Shown here piece after piece: positions 13,079 to 25,621 of a DNA stretch of 64,000 nucleotides (the first letter of the stretch is position 1; every line of letters begins with the position of its first letter). Made by a program: the position numbers and the translations under genes. The stretch lies in assembly GCA_014871385.1 (NCBI GenBank), contig CM026424.1:3351131-3415130 (forward strand), written 5' to 3'. This stretch comes from Ceratodon purpureus. Lineage: Eukaryota; Streptophyta; Bryopsida; Pseudoditrichales; Ditrichaceae. A model generated the notes under the pieces. The model was given only the letters and a program-made list of their open reading frames with translations. It made no database searches and was not told the DNA's origin.

Positions 13079-15410
13079 AGCGAAGTTATCTAGATTTTCC
13101 GGAGCTCTGATGGGATGGGATCACAGACTGAGAGGGTCCAAGCTCGGAGATGAAATACAAGAGAAATGGGCTCGCGGGGCGTGTGGGGGCGGGCATGGGT
13201 GGGGCGCGGCCTTGGGGGGCCCGGGGGCGGATAAGGGGCGGTGATTGGGCATTGGTGGCGCATGGGATAAGGTGGCCAGTAGGATACTAGGAGCGGGTGT
13301 GGGATTGTTAGGGTGCTTGATTCGGGAGCCCTGTCACTGGTTGCACTTCAGTTCTGGTCATGGTGAGCGTCGATGTGGTGGACGGCATCCGTGGTTTGAG
13401 TGAGTTGCTGGTGAGTGTTGAGCAAGTGCTGAGGGTCGCTGGAGAGTGAGTGCAGGGTGTGTGAGAGCTTTGTGTTAACATCCCATTCCACTGTCGCTTT
13501 GCAGTTACAGTCAGCTGGAGTGAATGAGTCCCTGCTTAGAATCTCCAGTACCATCCTGATTACTGGGTTAGGAGGACTTGGGGAGATTTCTGATCGTAAA
13601 AAAGTTCAGCTAAGGTTGAGACACCATAGCCGACAAGTGACCAATAGCTGATATATTCTAATTCCTAGATTATGAAAGAACAGATGTACCTCATTTGTAC
13701 ATATCGGTTATTGGGTCGGAAGTACTTTTCACTTTGAAAAATTGTACAAATTTCAATATTGGGAGATAATTCATGGAAAAATGCTCATTCTTCATGAACC
13801 TTATTTTCCTACGAACGAAAATTATCTCCTTATCGATAACCCAAGCTCTGATATGCTGAAATGCTTTAAGTTGTCGGTTATAGGTGTTTGTACCTTAGCG
13901 GCGGAGTGAAAAAAAACTGTATCGTGATGTTACATTTCGTGATGAATACTTATTTCCATGAACCATCATGGTCCAAGAGCTTATTCTACACATGTCACCG
14001 TCACGTAATCCCGGCTAGATTTTTTTGTACAGTATTGAGCTCCTCCCACAACATACCGTGGGTTTTTAAGCGTAATTCTTCCAACGTAGGAAAACTTGCG
14101 AGGAGTTACGCTGGGAGAGCCTCAACCAAGAAGGATTCTCCTTTACCAAATTCTTGAGAGATTTCTGAAGAGTTTTTAGTTGTGAGCACTATTGTGAAGC
14201 ATTGAAAAATAATTTTGTTCTTTACATGTAAGAGAGATGGTCTTTGCATTGAAATTTGGAGTTCAAATTTAAAGAAGAGTGAGAATGAAAGAGCTAACAT
14301 CACCATAGAAAGCTTGAAGTGGACCAAAAGATTTATATGTTATGCTAAGAAATCTTGTAGCATCCTCCTATGTCATGTTTCAAGCATTGATTGCATACTC
14401 ACATTTGCCAAGTATGCTAAGTCCTTAATTGATAAGTAACAACACATTTCATTTTTATCTGAAAGATTTTGATTGTGACAAAGTGTATTTTTGGGGAAAT
14501 TGACCATTCTATCAACTATAGTAATTTATTCAAGTAAGTCATAGTATCAATGATTTACATATCAAAGAAAAGAAGTTGGAAAGATAAGTACCAACAATCA
14601 ACTTGAAGAATAAATTACAATGCTGACAAAGGATAAATCTATTTGTACACCAATTAAAAGAATAGATAGAAGTACTTCGGTCTTTTATTGAAAGACTAAC
14701 TTGAATTAAATGTTTTTTTGTAAAGTACCTTGTATCATTGTTCATAGAAAAACTAAGAATTCAAGACCATTACCTTGCTTATAGAACAAAAATACTATGA
14801 ATAGGTAACAATAAAACATACAACAAAGAGCAAAACAAGATAATGAATAGATAATTGAAAATTTTGTATCCACTTCAAGGTTCCCAATCCCAACGTCTTT
14901 CATAACAAAGTCATTTGCACTCTCGAGAAGGTCTAGCTTTATCTTGTCAATGACGTAGAGAAGGTTGTGAAAGTTGAAGGGAGATGTTGAAGAGTTGCTT
15001 CAAAGAAAGCGCAAGTTTAGCTTCAAAGTCTCAAATTTGGAATTCTTTTAAGACTACTGTGATGGACATATCATAAAACTTAAAAGAGAGTCTACAAAAC
15101 AATCCAAAATTTTATAGAAAGTTTATTTCAAAAGTATTAATACTTAAACTTCAAAGAATCATATGGAATACTTATTTAATTTTACTAATTAACTAATTGA
15201 AGCATAGCATAGGAAAACCAAAATAAGTCTAAGGTTTTCGTTACCTTTTAGGATGATTTTGGACATTCCATATGGAAAAAGGAAATTAGACAAGTTGTCA
15301 TGAAGGTATAATGTTGTGTCTCCAAACAATGTCATTGTTGTACTTTATGAACTTTGTTAGCGTTTGTATCTATTTGCAATTAAGAGGTGTTCTTTGAAAA
15401 CATAGGTTAA
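13079..15410. other. psbO upstream region, then AT-rich intergenic DNA
   Basis: 13079-13400 is GC-rich and includes the psbO leader and promoter; individual elements could not be fixed. From about 13650 the sequence becomes AT-rich. No gene, RNA gene or clear repeat was recognised up to the CACTA terminus at 15414. Confidence 0.45.
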
Positions 15411-15413
15411 TAT

Positions 15414-15506
15414 CACTAGTAGAAATCCCGCAGGTGAATCAACTGTTGTGGAAGAGAATTCTGTTGATCAAATTAGTTGATTCCTCTTGAATCGGACGAG
15501 TTGATT
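15414..15506. repeat. Left CACTA terminus with subterminal AATCAACT repeats
   Basis: The tip is CACTAGTAGAAATCC. Three copies of AATCAACT or its complement lie at 15437-15444, 15475-15482 and 15499-15506. Clustering of one motif within 100 bases of the tip matches the organisation of known CACTA transposase-binding sites. Confidence 0.65.
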
Positions 15507-16932
15507 CACACGTCAGGAAGAGAGCTGTCTTGATTTGTTGTGTCTCGAGAGCGCGATGGCAGGTCAGAATTCCAGCGTGTACCACCCGCTGACTGGGTGG
15601 CCACATTGATACCCGGAATACTACGTCGCTACCCGGGACGCTATTGAGTCTGCGTTCACTGTACAGTCTGCGGTTGTATTAACTGTGAGAATCTGCCTTG
15701 AATGGTCAACGGATTCTTCGATAATTAATGACACGGTAAAGTCACAATTATTGGGATATAACCGCTGAGTGCCATGGGTTTGGCAGGTGGCACCCTCTCT
15801 AGCCACCGGGAGTTTTCACATCGACGGTGAAGGAACTAACTCGTGAACAATTGTGGAGCGTTGGAAGTGCGGAGGCAGTTGACAGCTGCCGGTAGATCTG
15901 AAGAAATTGTCGTTCTCAGATGGTAACACGTGTCCAGTTATTGACTGATCCAGTTTTAGGGTTTCTACTTCGCATTGTGCACTGTATAGAGATACGTATG
16001 AACGTATGTGTACGGCATGATAGACTATACGCATTGTAATTCGGAATTTTCAGAATACTGGAAAACAGGGATTGGCCGCAATAAACGAAGAACACAATGT
16101 CGGAGTGAGAATATGGGTGGACGATGTTGAAATGGGATATACATTACCGGAATCTTTATTTCATGTGAGAAAAGGGGAACAGTATGACCAATACGTAGTC
16201 AACAAAAATGCGTACACCTGGACTGAGTAAAAACAGAGGGGCCTGAGAGATTCCCAGACCAGCAATTCGCAATTCGACATTGGATGCGTGGCATGGGGAC
16301 GAATATCAGGTTCATGGCGTGATTAAATAACACTACTGCAGTCAAGTGCACGGTGGACGTTGATATACACGGTTTAGTGTACTAGAATGGAATTTGCGGT
16401 CGAGCAATCGACCTCAAACATGGAAATACAGACTCCGAAGATCAACTGAAATACTGCGTGGGAATGTGCCGATGCAGTGGTAACGAGGGCAGGGCATGAA
16501 GGCGATTTGTCTTGACCATAAAGGCGGATTGATGTCATGAAGCTGCTCCCCAAATCGCCAGCAGATTCATGTGTCCTATACAAGCAAAAACATGGAGTGT
16601 TTGGGAAGTGAAAAAGTTATGGTTTAGTACGAAGTGGAGGACAAATGGTGCATGAAAAGACGCGTGAGCCAATTCGACTGCTCAAATAGAAGGACAGGCG
16701 GAAAAGTACTCCTAATAAGCAAATGAAAATTCAGTAAATAAGTCACCTGGCGGTTGCCTCTGGGCCGGCAGAGCAGAGCACTCACAATAGCCAATTGCCT
16801 ACTGTTCAAGACACCGTGGAATTTCACTGGGTGATAAATTAGACATGTAGAATACAGTAGAGTTCATGCACATGTATAACTGTGAGAGAGAACCATTAAT
16901 ACACAATTTTTGTATGTGTTGAGGTTCATACC
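15507..16932. other. Non-coding interval between the left CACTA tip and the TNPA-type gene
   Basis: No convincing coding exon was found. Base composition is close to that of the flanking transposon gene. It presumably includes the 3' untranslated region of the minus-strand gene and left subterminal sequence. Confidence 0.4.
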
Positions 16933-19845
16933 TCAGAAATCTCGAACCTTTTTCTTGATTGCCCGACCACTTCTTCTATTCTGCGGAATTGTCTTAGTCG
17001 ACTCTGGATTTGCATCGTTGGGAGCGTCCTGTACCAGTGGCGTATGATGACAAAATGTAGGCTAACGGATCAGAGAATAAAGGGAACGTGACAAAGTCAG
17101 AATTGTGATTACGGACTCATTGATGCAATGCATTTACACAGATATCTATGCATTCCTTGGGTGTACTGTACACGTATGACATATTGTATATAACTGGAAT
17201 CATGAGCTCCTGATGATATATTGAGAACTGTCAATGCATATAGATACTCAAGCTATAACATTGAGATATGGAGGATAATTACATGGCAGGTGCAGTCAAA
17301 TCTCGTGGAGAAATGAAATTAGCATGTGCATTGGACATACCTCCTCCCTAGCAGCTTCCATCGATGGAGTTGATATGGAATTGGACTGAGGACATCGGAA
17401 ATTAACTGCTTCCGGCGCCACAGGGGCAATTTGTTCACTTACGGATGCACTCGAACGATCTCTCATGGCGTTCAGCTGGTTGTGTAGAGTAGTGATCAGC
17501 GACAGTCCATCTGAAGTCTGCTCCATGCCGCACTCGAGAAGCTCTTCAATTTGACGCTCTAAGATGAGACTCAGTGGATTCCGGGGCACCTTGGACGTGA
17601 CACGAGCAGGAGAAAGCATCTCATATGTAGATTGGAGAGTACAGGGATCCGGTGCACTGGACAGATGGGGAAGGTCCGCACCAGCAAGGTCATCTTCGTC
17701 GTTTCCATCAGAGCAATCCATGGTTCCAGTAGAAGGATCTTGGGGCACTCCGCTCAAACTCTGACCATCCTCGTCGGTAATGGATTTGGAAGAATTGGAT
17801 TTGGAATTCCTACGGCTACGCCCACCGTATCCCTTGTCTCGGCTCATTTCTGCAAATATCTCATCTGAAGTAGGGGACCGCTGCAGGTGCAATCGAAGGC
17901 GCTCAGTGATGCCGGAGGCTCCAAGAGGCCCGGTTCGCCCCTTGGTGCGTCGGCAAGTGTTTGCATACTTCATCTGCTCGCTTTTCGCCTTGAACTTCTC
18001 TGAGTTAGCAAGTCTCGTAAGCTTCTCCCAAACTTCATCAGAGACCCACGGTGGACGGTCTTGCTCCGCTTGGATCATCCTAATGATCTCGTGGCGGTAA
18101 GACGAAAGCGCATTCCCGATACGGGTGCGGAGGTAAGAGGGATTGAGAGGTTCGGAATAATCGAAATCGTCATCTAATCTCTTCATTAGAATTTCAATGT
18201 TATGAAATGGCTGCTGCCTGATGTCTGTGTAACTGGGGTCCAGCCCACGGACCATCTTTGCGAGAGCATCATTCCACACTTGAACACCCAGCCCATATGG
18301 TTTCCCTTCAGAGTTGACGTTCACGTGGTGAGGTTTCTTTCCAGTGCGTAAGCGGTTTTCAGCGCTATCCTCCTTGTGAGATTCGCGATCCCTCCTCTTT
18401 CGGCGCTGTTCGCTCTCAAAATTGAGAGGCAGACCAGTTAAGAGCCGAGCTGTCCTTCTCCCGGTGGACACAGAATCCGAGTGACTCAGGCTGCCATGAA
18501 CTGAAATGCGACGTCCTTCATCATGCCTATCCTCATACCTCTGTCGGGGATGTACAGGGGAGGCCCACGAAGGATGTCCCGACCTCGTATGAGGGCTGGG
18601 AGATCTCTCATGGTCTCTGTCTCCAAAACGCGTGTCCCCTGACTCTTCGACAAAGCGGATGTGTCTACCATGATCCTCAGAAATGGATCGACGTTGAGTG
18701 GAAGCCAGATGATGACGCCCATGATCGCCTCCTCTCCTAGGTGAAAAATCATGTAGACGTGCACCTTGGCGACTGGATCGTCGACTGTCTTCAGGAGGGG
18801 AAGGTGTTCGGGAACGACTCCTGTCACCGGGTGTGTAGCGACGATGCCTCTGCGGAGAAATTGACGATCCCAGAGTTAGTAGACAATTACTACTTTCTAT
18901 ACTGCAAATACAAGAAGAATAACACTTAAAAGCTACAGACCTCGTAAATTGCGTCCGGGGAGTAAGGAGACTTAGAACGAGAGCGATGCCAAGACGTCCT
19001 GCCCAGAGAACTCCGCCTGCGATGTACTCTATGCTCTTCGGAGTCATCAAAAATTATGTCTTGATCCGTGGTGCTTCGTCTGTAATCACGCCCTTCGTAG
19101 TCACGTGTCCGCTTAGTAGGGGAGACGTAGCGATCAGACTTCCTCGTCGATGCACCTTCCACAGCATGGTCGACCGTCCTGCGAATACATGTGACGGGAC
19201 TCCCGGGAGAGTCTGGGCGGACTACAGTGTCCTTGCGGAGACCTGCACATATAATTGCATGGGTGATTTTCGGTCTCCAGCAAATGTTAATACAGCCAAC
19301 GGAACATAAAATAAACATGGAAAGTAGGCTAATTATGGTTCTGGAACACTATGGAGAAATCATGGTCATGCAAGCAATTGATGGTGCCGTAATGCTTTAA
19401 GAGAATCATTCGGGCCTCATACACTAAAAGACACAATATATTCTTGAACATCGTATCAATGTGGGACGCGGCATGTAGAAAGCAGATAATACGGTAACAT
19501 ACCTGGGGACTCGACTGTACCTATGAAATCGGGAGAGGTGCAACCAGCAGGTACGTCCTCGACAACAGCAGGGGCAGAATTCTTCTTAGTTCTGAGCGCG
19601 TACTCTTCAAGAATCTCTTCGCACGCGTCGGGGGGAGGGGGGAGTTTTTTCGCACTCAGTGCAATTGTCTTGCGAACCTCCTTGAGCGCTCCCGAACTCT
19701 CTGGCCGACCAGTATCCAGAGGATCTGCGCGATTTACAGGACGCACCGGCTGCACGGAGACAGGCAAAGGCACCTTGGGGGTGGTCTTTCTCTGCGTCGA
19801 CGCCCAACTTTCGCAATTACGCCGAGGTTTCGTAGCCGGCGCCAT
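16933..19845 (-). CDS. RS-rich Transposase_24-like protein (TNPA-type CACTA accessory protein)
   Basis: Four exons (19845-19503, 19242-18941, 18849-17341, 17028-16933) join in phase and give 749 residues. Residues about 1-114 are basic and Pro-rich. Residues about 150-330 are rich in Arg-Ser and Ser-Pro, with RSRSRTPSPP and similar runs, resembling RS domains of splicing factors. Residues about 400-560 resemble the plant Ptta/En/Spm transposase family (Transposase_24, PF03004), with PPWVSDEVWEKLTRLANSEKF, KYANTCRRTKGRTGPLGASG and a downstream SPTSDEIFAE. In En/Spm the TNPA product binds subterminal repeats and works with the TNP2-type transposase. The model is open throughout. Upstream in-frame ATG 19980 would add 45 residues; I chose 19845 because MAPATKPRR looks like a natural start. 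Possible non-coding leader exons lie at about 20110-20200 and 20322-20460. Confidence 0.75.
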
Positions 19846-20600
19846 GAAATAGGAAACGATCTGAACACGAGAAGAGGAACGACTGTGCTGTAAGTGAGTT
19901 GACACCACATCCAGATATCGGAGGAGGATCACATTGCACCAATCAAGCTCCAGCGTCATAGATTTAGGGAATACTAACATCTGTAATGCTTTTCCGATAG
20001 TGCAAGACTATAAATCTAAATACATGGATAACTCCCAACGATAAACAACAGTGTCATGCCGTTGGCGTGTTCATACAAGAGCGCATAGGGGCGCCAGAAG
20101 CGTAACGAACTTACTTGAAGACGCGGGGTGGTGGCGGCGGAGGCGCCCGATAGCGTCCCGACTCCCCAAAACTGCGCCGCGATCACCACAAACACAGCTG
20201 CAAAGAAGGAAACTAATCACATGATTGGGACCATGCGAACGGTGACGAAGCGCATGCAAGAATGAACTTGTCGCTGGAATTAGGGAAATTGTGTGTAAAC
20301 GACAAATAGCAGTTCTAACCTTCCAGCCACCGGGTTGCTAAGTCCAGGTCTTGCAACGTCACGCACGCACTCACAACGCAGTAGAAAACAGTGCAAGGAG
20401 GAGCGCCTGTGAGGTGTCTCAGGAGGCTGATCTTCCTCCATAAAAACCTGGAAGAAACCGGAGGCTATTGTCATTACAGCCACTACTCGAAGCATTCACT
20501 AAGAACCTACGACAGGAGCTGAATTGTAGCGTAAAAGTAGGTAATTCTCGGTAGGGAGGCCTAGCCATCATAGACTAATCGTGAGACGCATTCATTTTGA
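19846..20600 (-). promoter_or_regulatory. Probable 5' leader exons and promoter of the TNPA-type gene
   Basis: On the minus strand, two segments (about 20460-20322 and 20200-20112) are bounded by plausible acceptor and donor sites. They read open but hit a stop after joining to the 19980 exon, which suggests spliced untranslated leader. Composition changes to AT-rich at about 20600, where the central block begins. Confidence 0.35.
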
Positions 20601-21986
20601 TACCGTAACTTTCAACTCTCAATCTTAGTTCAAAAATAGAGACATTGATTATGATTTTCCATGATAAGTAGAATCAAATAATGAAGACCATACCATCTCA
20701 TAGTGCGTAATATTCCAATTGAATTACAATAATTTTAATTTTGTTTTATTAATTTTGGATTTGTAATTGAGTTTTAATGATTAATGACATTATTTACTTT
20801 GTTTTATTTCTTTATAATTTTGGATTGCTTTTTTGTAAATGTAGCTAAGGAATCTTAAGGATTAAGAAAAATACATTACCAACCAATCAAAGCATGAGAG
20901 TATAAATAAAATGAAAATTAGGTAGAAAAAGTACCATAACTTCCTAGAAATTTGGACAAAATCAAACAATGCCTAATATTTTTGGAATTCTTTGGCTTTA
21001 TTGCAGTATAAAAGTAAAAAGTAAATCAAAATGATGCCTAAAATTGTATACGTGTGACAAAAATAATTCAAATACATGTTAGAGTCATTCAACTTGCCAT
21101 TTCTTTTATCTTGCAAGAACATCTTACAACAACAATAAAGTATTAATACAAAATATAGATAAATGTTTGGAGCAAGGTCAAATTCACATGCCGTCTAGGG
21201 CTGGACGGAAGGTGGGTTGGATTGCTCATTGATTCAATCTTTAATTGGGGCTTCAATTCCGACCAAAGTTGGGAGTTTGGGCCAAAAAAAACCTTGACTC
21301 AATTGCATCTATAAGGCACAAACATTTGGTCCCAAAATAGTGCCACATTGGATGCCACATAGTATAAATTGAAGTTTTGATCAGGCCCTAGTATAAAATC
21401 CTTGAGTCCAATTTGAAAAAATTGAGTGATCCTATTGGTTGAAATTTGAAGAGTTTGGACTAGCCTTCAATCCAGCCTCAAGTGTAAATTGGCCCTAAGT
21501 ATTGAAAGCCTAAGGAAATAGTACAAAACTTGGGGAAAATTAAATAAACAAAAATAAAACTTTAATAGTTATTTCAATGGATATTTCATTTGTTTTCATC
21601 AAATTCTTCCAAAATCCCAATTATAATATGTTGTCTCCCAAGCTGCTTAATCATATAGTGTCCAGGTAACCAGTAAGTGGTCACTAGATAACTAAAAAAT
21701 AAAATGCTAAAAAATCTGTGAACCATCTCACTTCAACTTTTGAAGTTGTCAACCATCTCAATTCAACTTAGCAAATACTCACAAATACGACACATGTACT
21801 ATGTGGTATTTCTTATGTTTGCGAGTTTGTTATCTGATTCTTTTTTTGGGAATTGTGTTCTCTTGTTCGTGTTCTAGTATTGTATATATTTTAATGTTGA
21901 TCGATGTACAATCTCTTTTCTTATTTTAACGTATAATATTGTCTTAAAATGTACATGGATAAGTCACTTTCACTTGTAAAATCTAC
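20601..21986. other. AT-rich start of the central block, including an old dispersed repeat
   Basis: No gene is seen. 21190-21510 is an inverted relative of 3263-3596. The rest is unremarkable AT-rich sequence. Confidence 0.4.
21190..21510. repeat. Dispersed repeat, copy 2
   Basis: This is an inverted, diverged relative of 3263-3596, with shared blocks in conserved order over roughly 320 bases. It carries no coding capacity. Confidence 0.5.
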
Positions 21987-22829
21987 AGTAATTATGTATA
22001 AGTATGTTCTTGACATGAAAAATTGCAATGAAGAGGTGTTGATATAAACCATTGCTGAACATCTTCACTTTTAACTTTGAAAATTTAACCCAAATTCTAT
22101 TTAACCTTGAAGTCAGACACCTCCAAAATCTCACGTCAACCTAATATGTTTCATTATTTAAATTCTTGTCAACGAGGGGGTTTTGGGCCCTACATGGAAC
22201 AATCTTGCGAATGTGTTCTCCCTCTCCGTCTGTCTTTCATAAGTGATGTCTTGCCACAAATATGGCTGGAGGTTCATACTGTTCCCTTGAAATTTGTGCC
22301 ACCTTATTCTCACATCACAAAGTCACAAACAGCCACACAGGCCAGCTAGGATTAACAGCCGGGCTGAACCACCTTCATAATTTGAACCTGGTTGTCTAAC
22401 TTGGCCCAATCTAAAACTATATGTTTTTATTCAGAATACCTTTGCACATAGGCCTAAGCTGTATGCAAAGCTGAATTTCAGTCGGAAGTTTGGCCCCTTT
22501 CCTTGGTGGATTGCCGCTGTGCTGCAGTACGTCTATGATCAATATAGACAATCAGCTGATTTGACGGTTGCAGCCAAGTCATAATAGTATACACTAAGCT
22601 GCAATTTGTCTCCAGAGAACTCCCACCATTTATGACAATGTGCTCCTTGTGCGAGATATGACAGATAGCCTAAAGTTCGTACCCTAGAATGTTAAATAAC
22701 AACAGGTTCCATTTGTTGGTAACTAGTTTTGTTTTCTTTGGGAATTTTGGAGGCATGTGAGTTTGGGGATTGCATATTGTAGCCGTTGTCCAGCTAGGTG
22801 AGCTATGTGATCGTGGTGTCTTTGATCAT
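21987..22829. repeat. Repeat X, left copy (inverted relative to 40624-42181)
   Basis: This 843-bp segment is nearly identical, in inverse orientation, to 40624-42181 once a 730-bp insertion in the right copy is removed. One further difference is a run of about 15-18 bases near 22500-22520 missing from the right copy. Its far end abuts the LRR array directly at about 22830. It has no recognised coding content. Confidence 0.8.
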
Positions 22830-22837
22830 TTCTCGAC

Positions 22838-25621
22838 ATTTTTCTTAACATTCTTCTTCATTGAAGCAATATACTAAGATTGGTTGATGTGCAAAGTGAT
22901 TACATCTCCTCATCTTATAGGCAACTTACCACCATCATTCGGAAATTTGACTAATTTAGCATCATTGTAAGTAAATTTCTTTTAAATATTCTCCTTCACA
23001 ATGCCATTGATTATTTGTTGAATTTATCATCATCAATCAATTTCTTAGTGACTTAATCATTGAATGATCATCAATTTTATACTAACATCAAGTTGCCATT
23101 GATTTCTTACAAAGCAAAAATAATTCTTTGTTCTTTTGTAGAACCATAGGAGGGGCTCAAAATTTAACTGGTCCACTTCCTAACTTCACCAAATTAAGAA
23201 GCTTAAATTCAATGTAAGCTTAGTTTTCTCTTCATATACACTTTTTTGGGGTTCTTTTTAAAAATTGATTTAAACCATGTCTTTATTTTAAATAACTAAA
23301 TTTATTTTAATAAAATTTAATAAAAAATCAAACTATATAGTTTTTACCTACTTGTTTTATTAGAAGCTGATAACTTTTTTGGCTATTTCCCAAAATGCTC
23401 ATGGTATTTGAATTGTGTTTCAGGTTTTATGGAATTATATTATCGTTCTCCTAATATTTAGAATCTAGAAAATTTCATATTCTAAATGTGACTTAATATC
23501 TTTTATTCCAGAAAATTTGGAGGCAATAGTTTGAATGGATCAATACCTGTATCAATCACATCATCAGAAGCTCTTCATTATCTGTAAATTCTTACACCAT
23601 CTCAATTGATAGTTGTATTTACATAATTACTTCACCAACAGATTTGTAATTCTTTCATTACGTGGCAAAGACTAACTTTACTGTTTTAAATTATTCAAAC
23701 TACCTTCTTTGTCAATATCATTAACATCTTACTTATAAATATTTGTTGCATATTTGCAGAGACTTGAGTAGAAACAAATTTACTGGAGAAATTCCTGGAG
23801 ATTTTTTGTCCAAGACCATGGGTTTGCAAACATTAAATGCATCTCAAAACTTACTGTTTGGTGTTTTGAACCAAACAATGTTTCAGTTCCAATCCTCTTT
23901 AATTGAACTGTAAGTGTAACATTTGCCCAAGTTCTCAATTTCAGTCCTTCGTCTTTGGAGAACACACTTATAAATGTATCTTGTAATTACTAGCCACAAA
24001 TAATTTGTTAATAATTGTCAATGTATTCTTTTATTTCCTGTAAATATTGTGAGCTTAGGTGACTCGTTGAATTATTATGCTGTAATTCAATAAGTTAGTA
24101 ATTAATTTGTTATGTTGCATGATTTGATAGAGTTTAAAAAAACAAATGTTTGTCCAAAAATCAATTCAGTGGAACTCTTCCGAATCTAACTCCTCCTTCC
24201 TTATATTACTTGTAGGCCACTTTTCACCAATTTAATCTTCTTTTTTTAATTTTTAAAATATTTTTAATTTGTACTGCTTATTTATTCCTAACATTATTTT
24301 AGAAACTGTTTCAAATTTTTTTATGTCTTTGATATTGTTTTGGAGCTTGATGCAGAGATGTTTCTAACAATAATTTCAAAGGATATTTTCCCAATATGAG
24401 TTTGTTACAAAACATTCAATACTTGTAAGTATTCTTGATAATAACATCAATTTTTCAAATGAAAAAATTCAAATTAACCTCCAATGTAAATGCCATGATA
24501 TTAATCTTTTTCAAAGGTGTGATTCTAGAAATTTGAGACATAATCAATTCGTTTTGGGGACACATACCAAATTTGAGTTCTTTAACAAATTTCAAGACAT
24601 TGTAAGTTCATTCCAACTTGTCCAGATTCAAATAATTATCATTTTATTATAAAAATGCGAATTTAAATTATGCTCAGATTATTTGATTATCTTATCTTAG
24701 TCCATGTATTTTTTGAAGAATTCCAAACTGTGATTTTATAAACACCACCAAAAAATAAATTGATTGGGATTTAATTTAGTTTTTTTTAGTTCAATTTAGA
24801 CATGGAATTAGTAGTCATTAATCTATCTAAGTTTTGAAATGTATGCACCAATGGGTTCTCCATATCCATTAAAAATTTGAGGTACAACAATTTCCAAGGA
24901 GAAAATTTTCCAAACTGGATCGCGGAACTCACTCATCTAGAAACGCTGTAAGTATCTCTATATATTTTAACATTATATTCCAATGTCTTTGAGCTATTTA
25001 AATGTTGGATCATATATTATTGAAATCTATTCTACACACATTCATATAATTTGGTGCTAATTTCTTTTCCATCTTGAATTACTTTTGTTTTCCAGATCAT
25101 TGGATAATACAAGCATTTATGGATCTCTAGATATTTCAAGATTGTTTTCAAATGCAAGTGCACTGAAATATTTTGGCTCTCAGCTTGTGGGAGCAGCTGC
25201 AGACGAGGCAGAACCTGGATCCTTCCCTTCCCGGATTACTCACCGGAGCCCTTCGGAACCTACAGTTCCTCTCAAATGTCCCATATCAAATGGGACTTTT
25301 GTGAGAGGCTTGGATATAACTGACCACTGTAACATGTTGTAATGTAAATGGGGTACCAAGTATGATGAGATTGACGTGGCAACCAATGTGGTGCTTGTGC
25401 CGGATTTCATCCACCCTTGGACCCCCCCCCCCCCCCCCCTTCGTCCCTCCCCACTCTACCCTCTCTCTGCAGTCCCACCTACCGGCCCTTAGTCTCCTTC
25501 ATAGACTTTGACACAACTTTTTAATTTAATTTTTGCTTTTATTTAAAAATTCTTGAATATGCGCAAATATTTATACTTTATTATTTATCATTTCCTTTAT
25601 TGATTATACTGATAAATAACT
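22838..25621 (+). pseudogene. LRR receptor-like ectodomain exon array, copy A
   Basis: Short phase-2 exons separated by introns encode leucine-rich repeats: an exon with NLPPSFGNLTNLASL, then NLTGPLPNFTKLRSLNSM, GGNSLNGSIPVSI, LSRNKFTGEIPGDF, VSNNNFKGYFPNMSLLQN and NWIAELTHLETL, and lastly SLDNTSIYGSLDISRLFSN near 25097. One LRR per exon is typical of several plant LRR-receptor-kinase subfamilies. No signal peptide, membrane segment or kinase domain is attached, and some exons (around 24530) no longer read as LRRs. After about 25190 the frame runs into unrelated sequence with a C18 tract at 25422-25439. It is one of four near-identical copies and probably cannot encode a whole receptor. Confidence 0.75.

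Noticed and set aside
11815-13244. Plus-strand ORFs opposite psbO
   Set aside because: They are antisense shadows of GC-rich psbO coding sequence.
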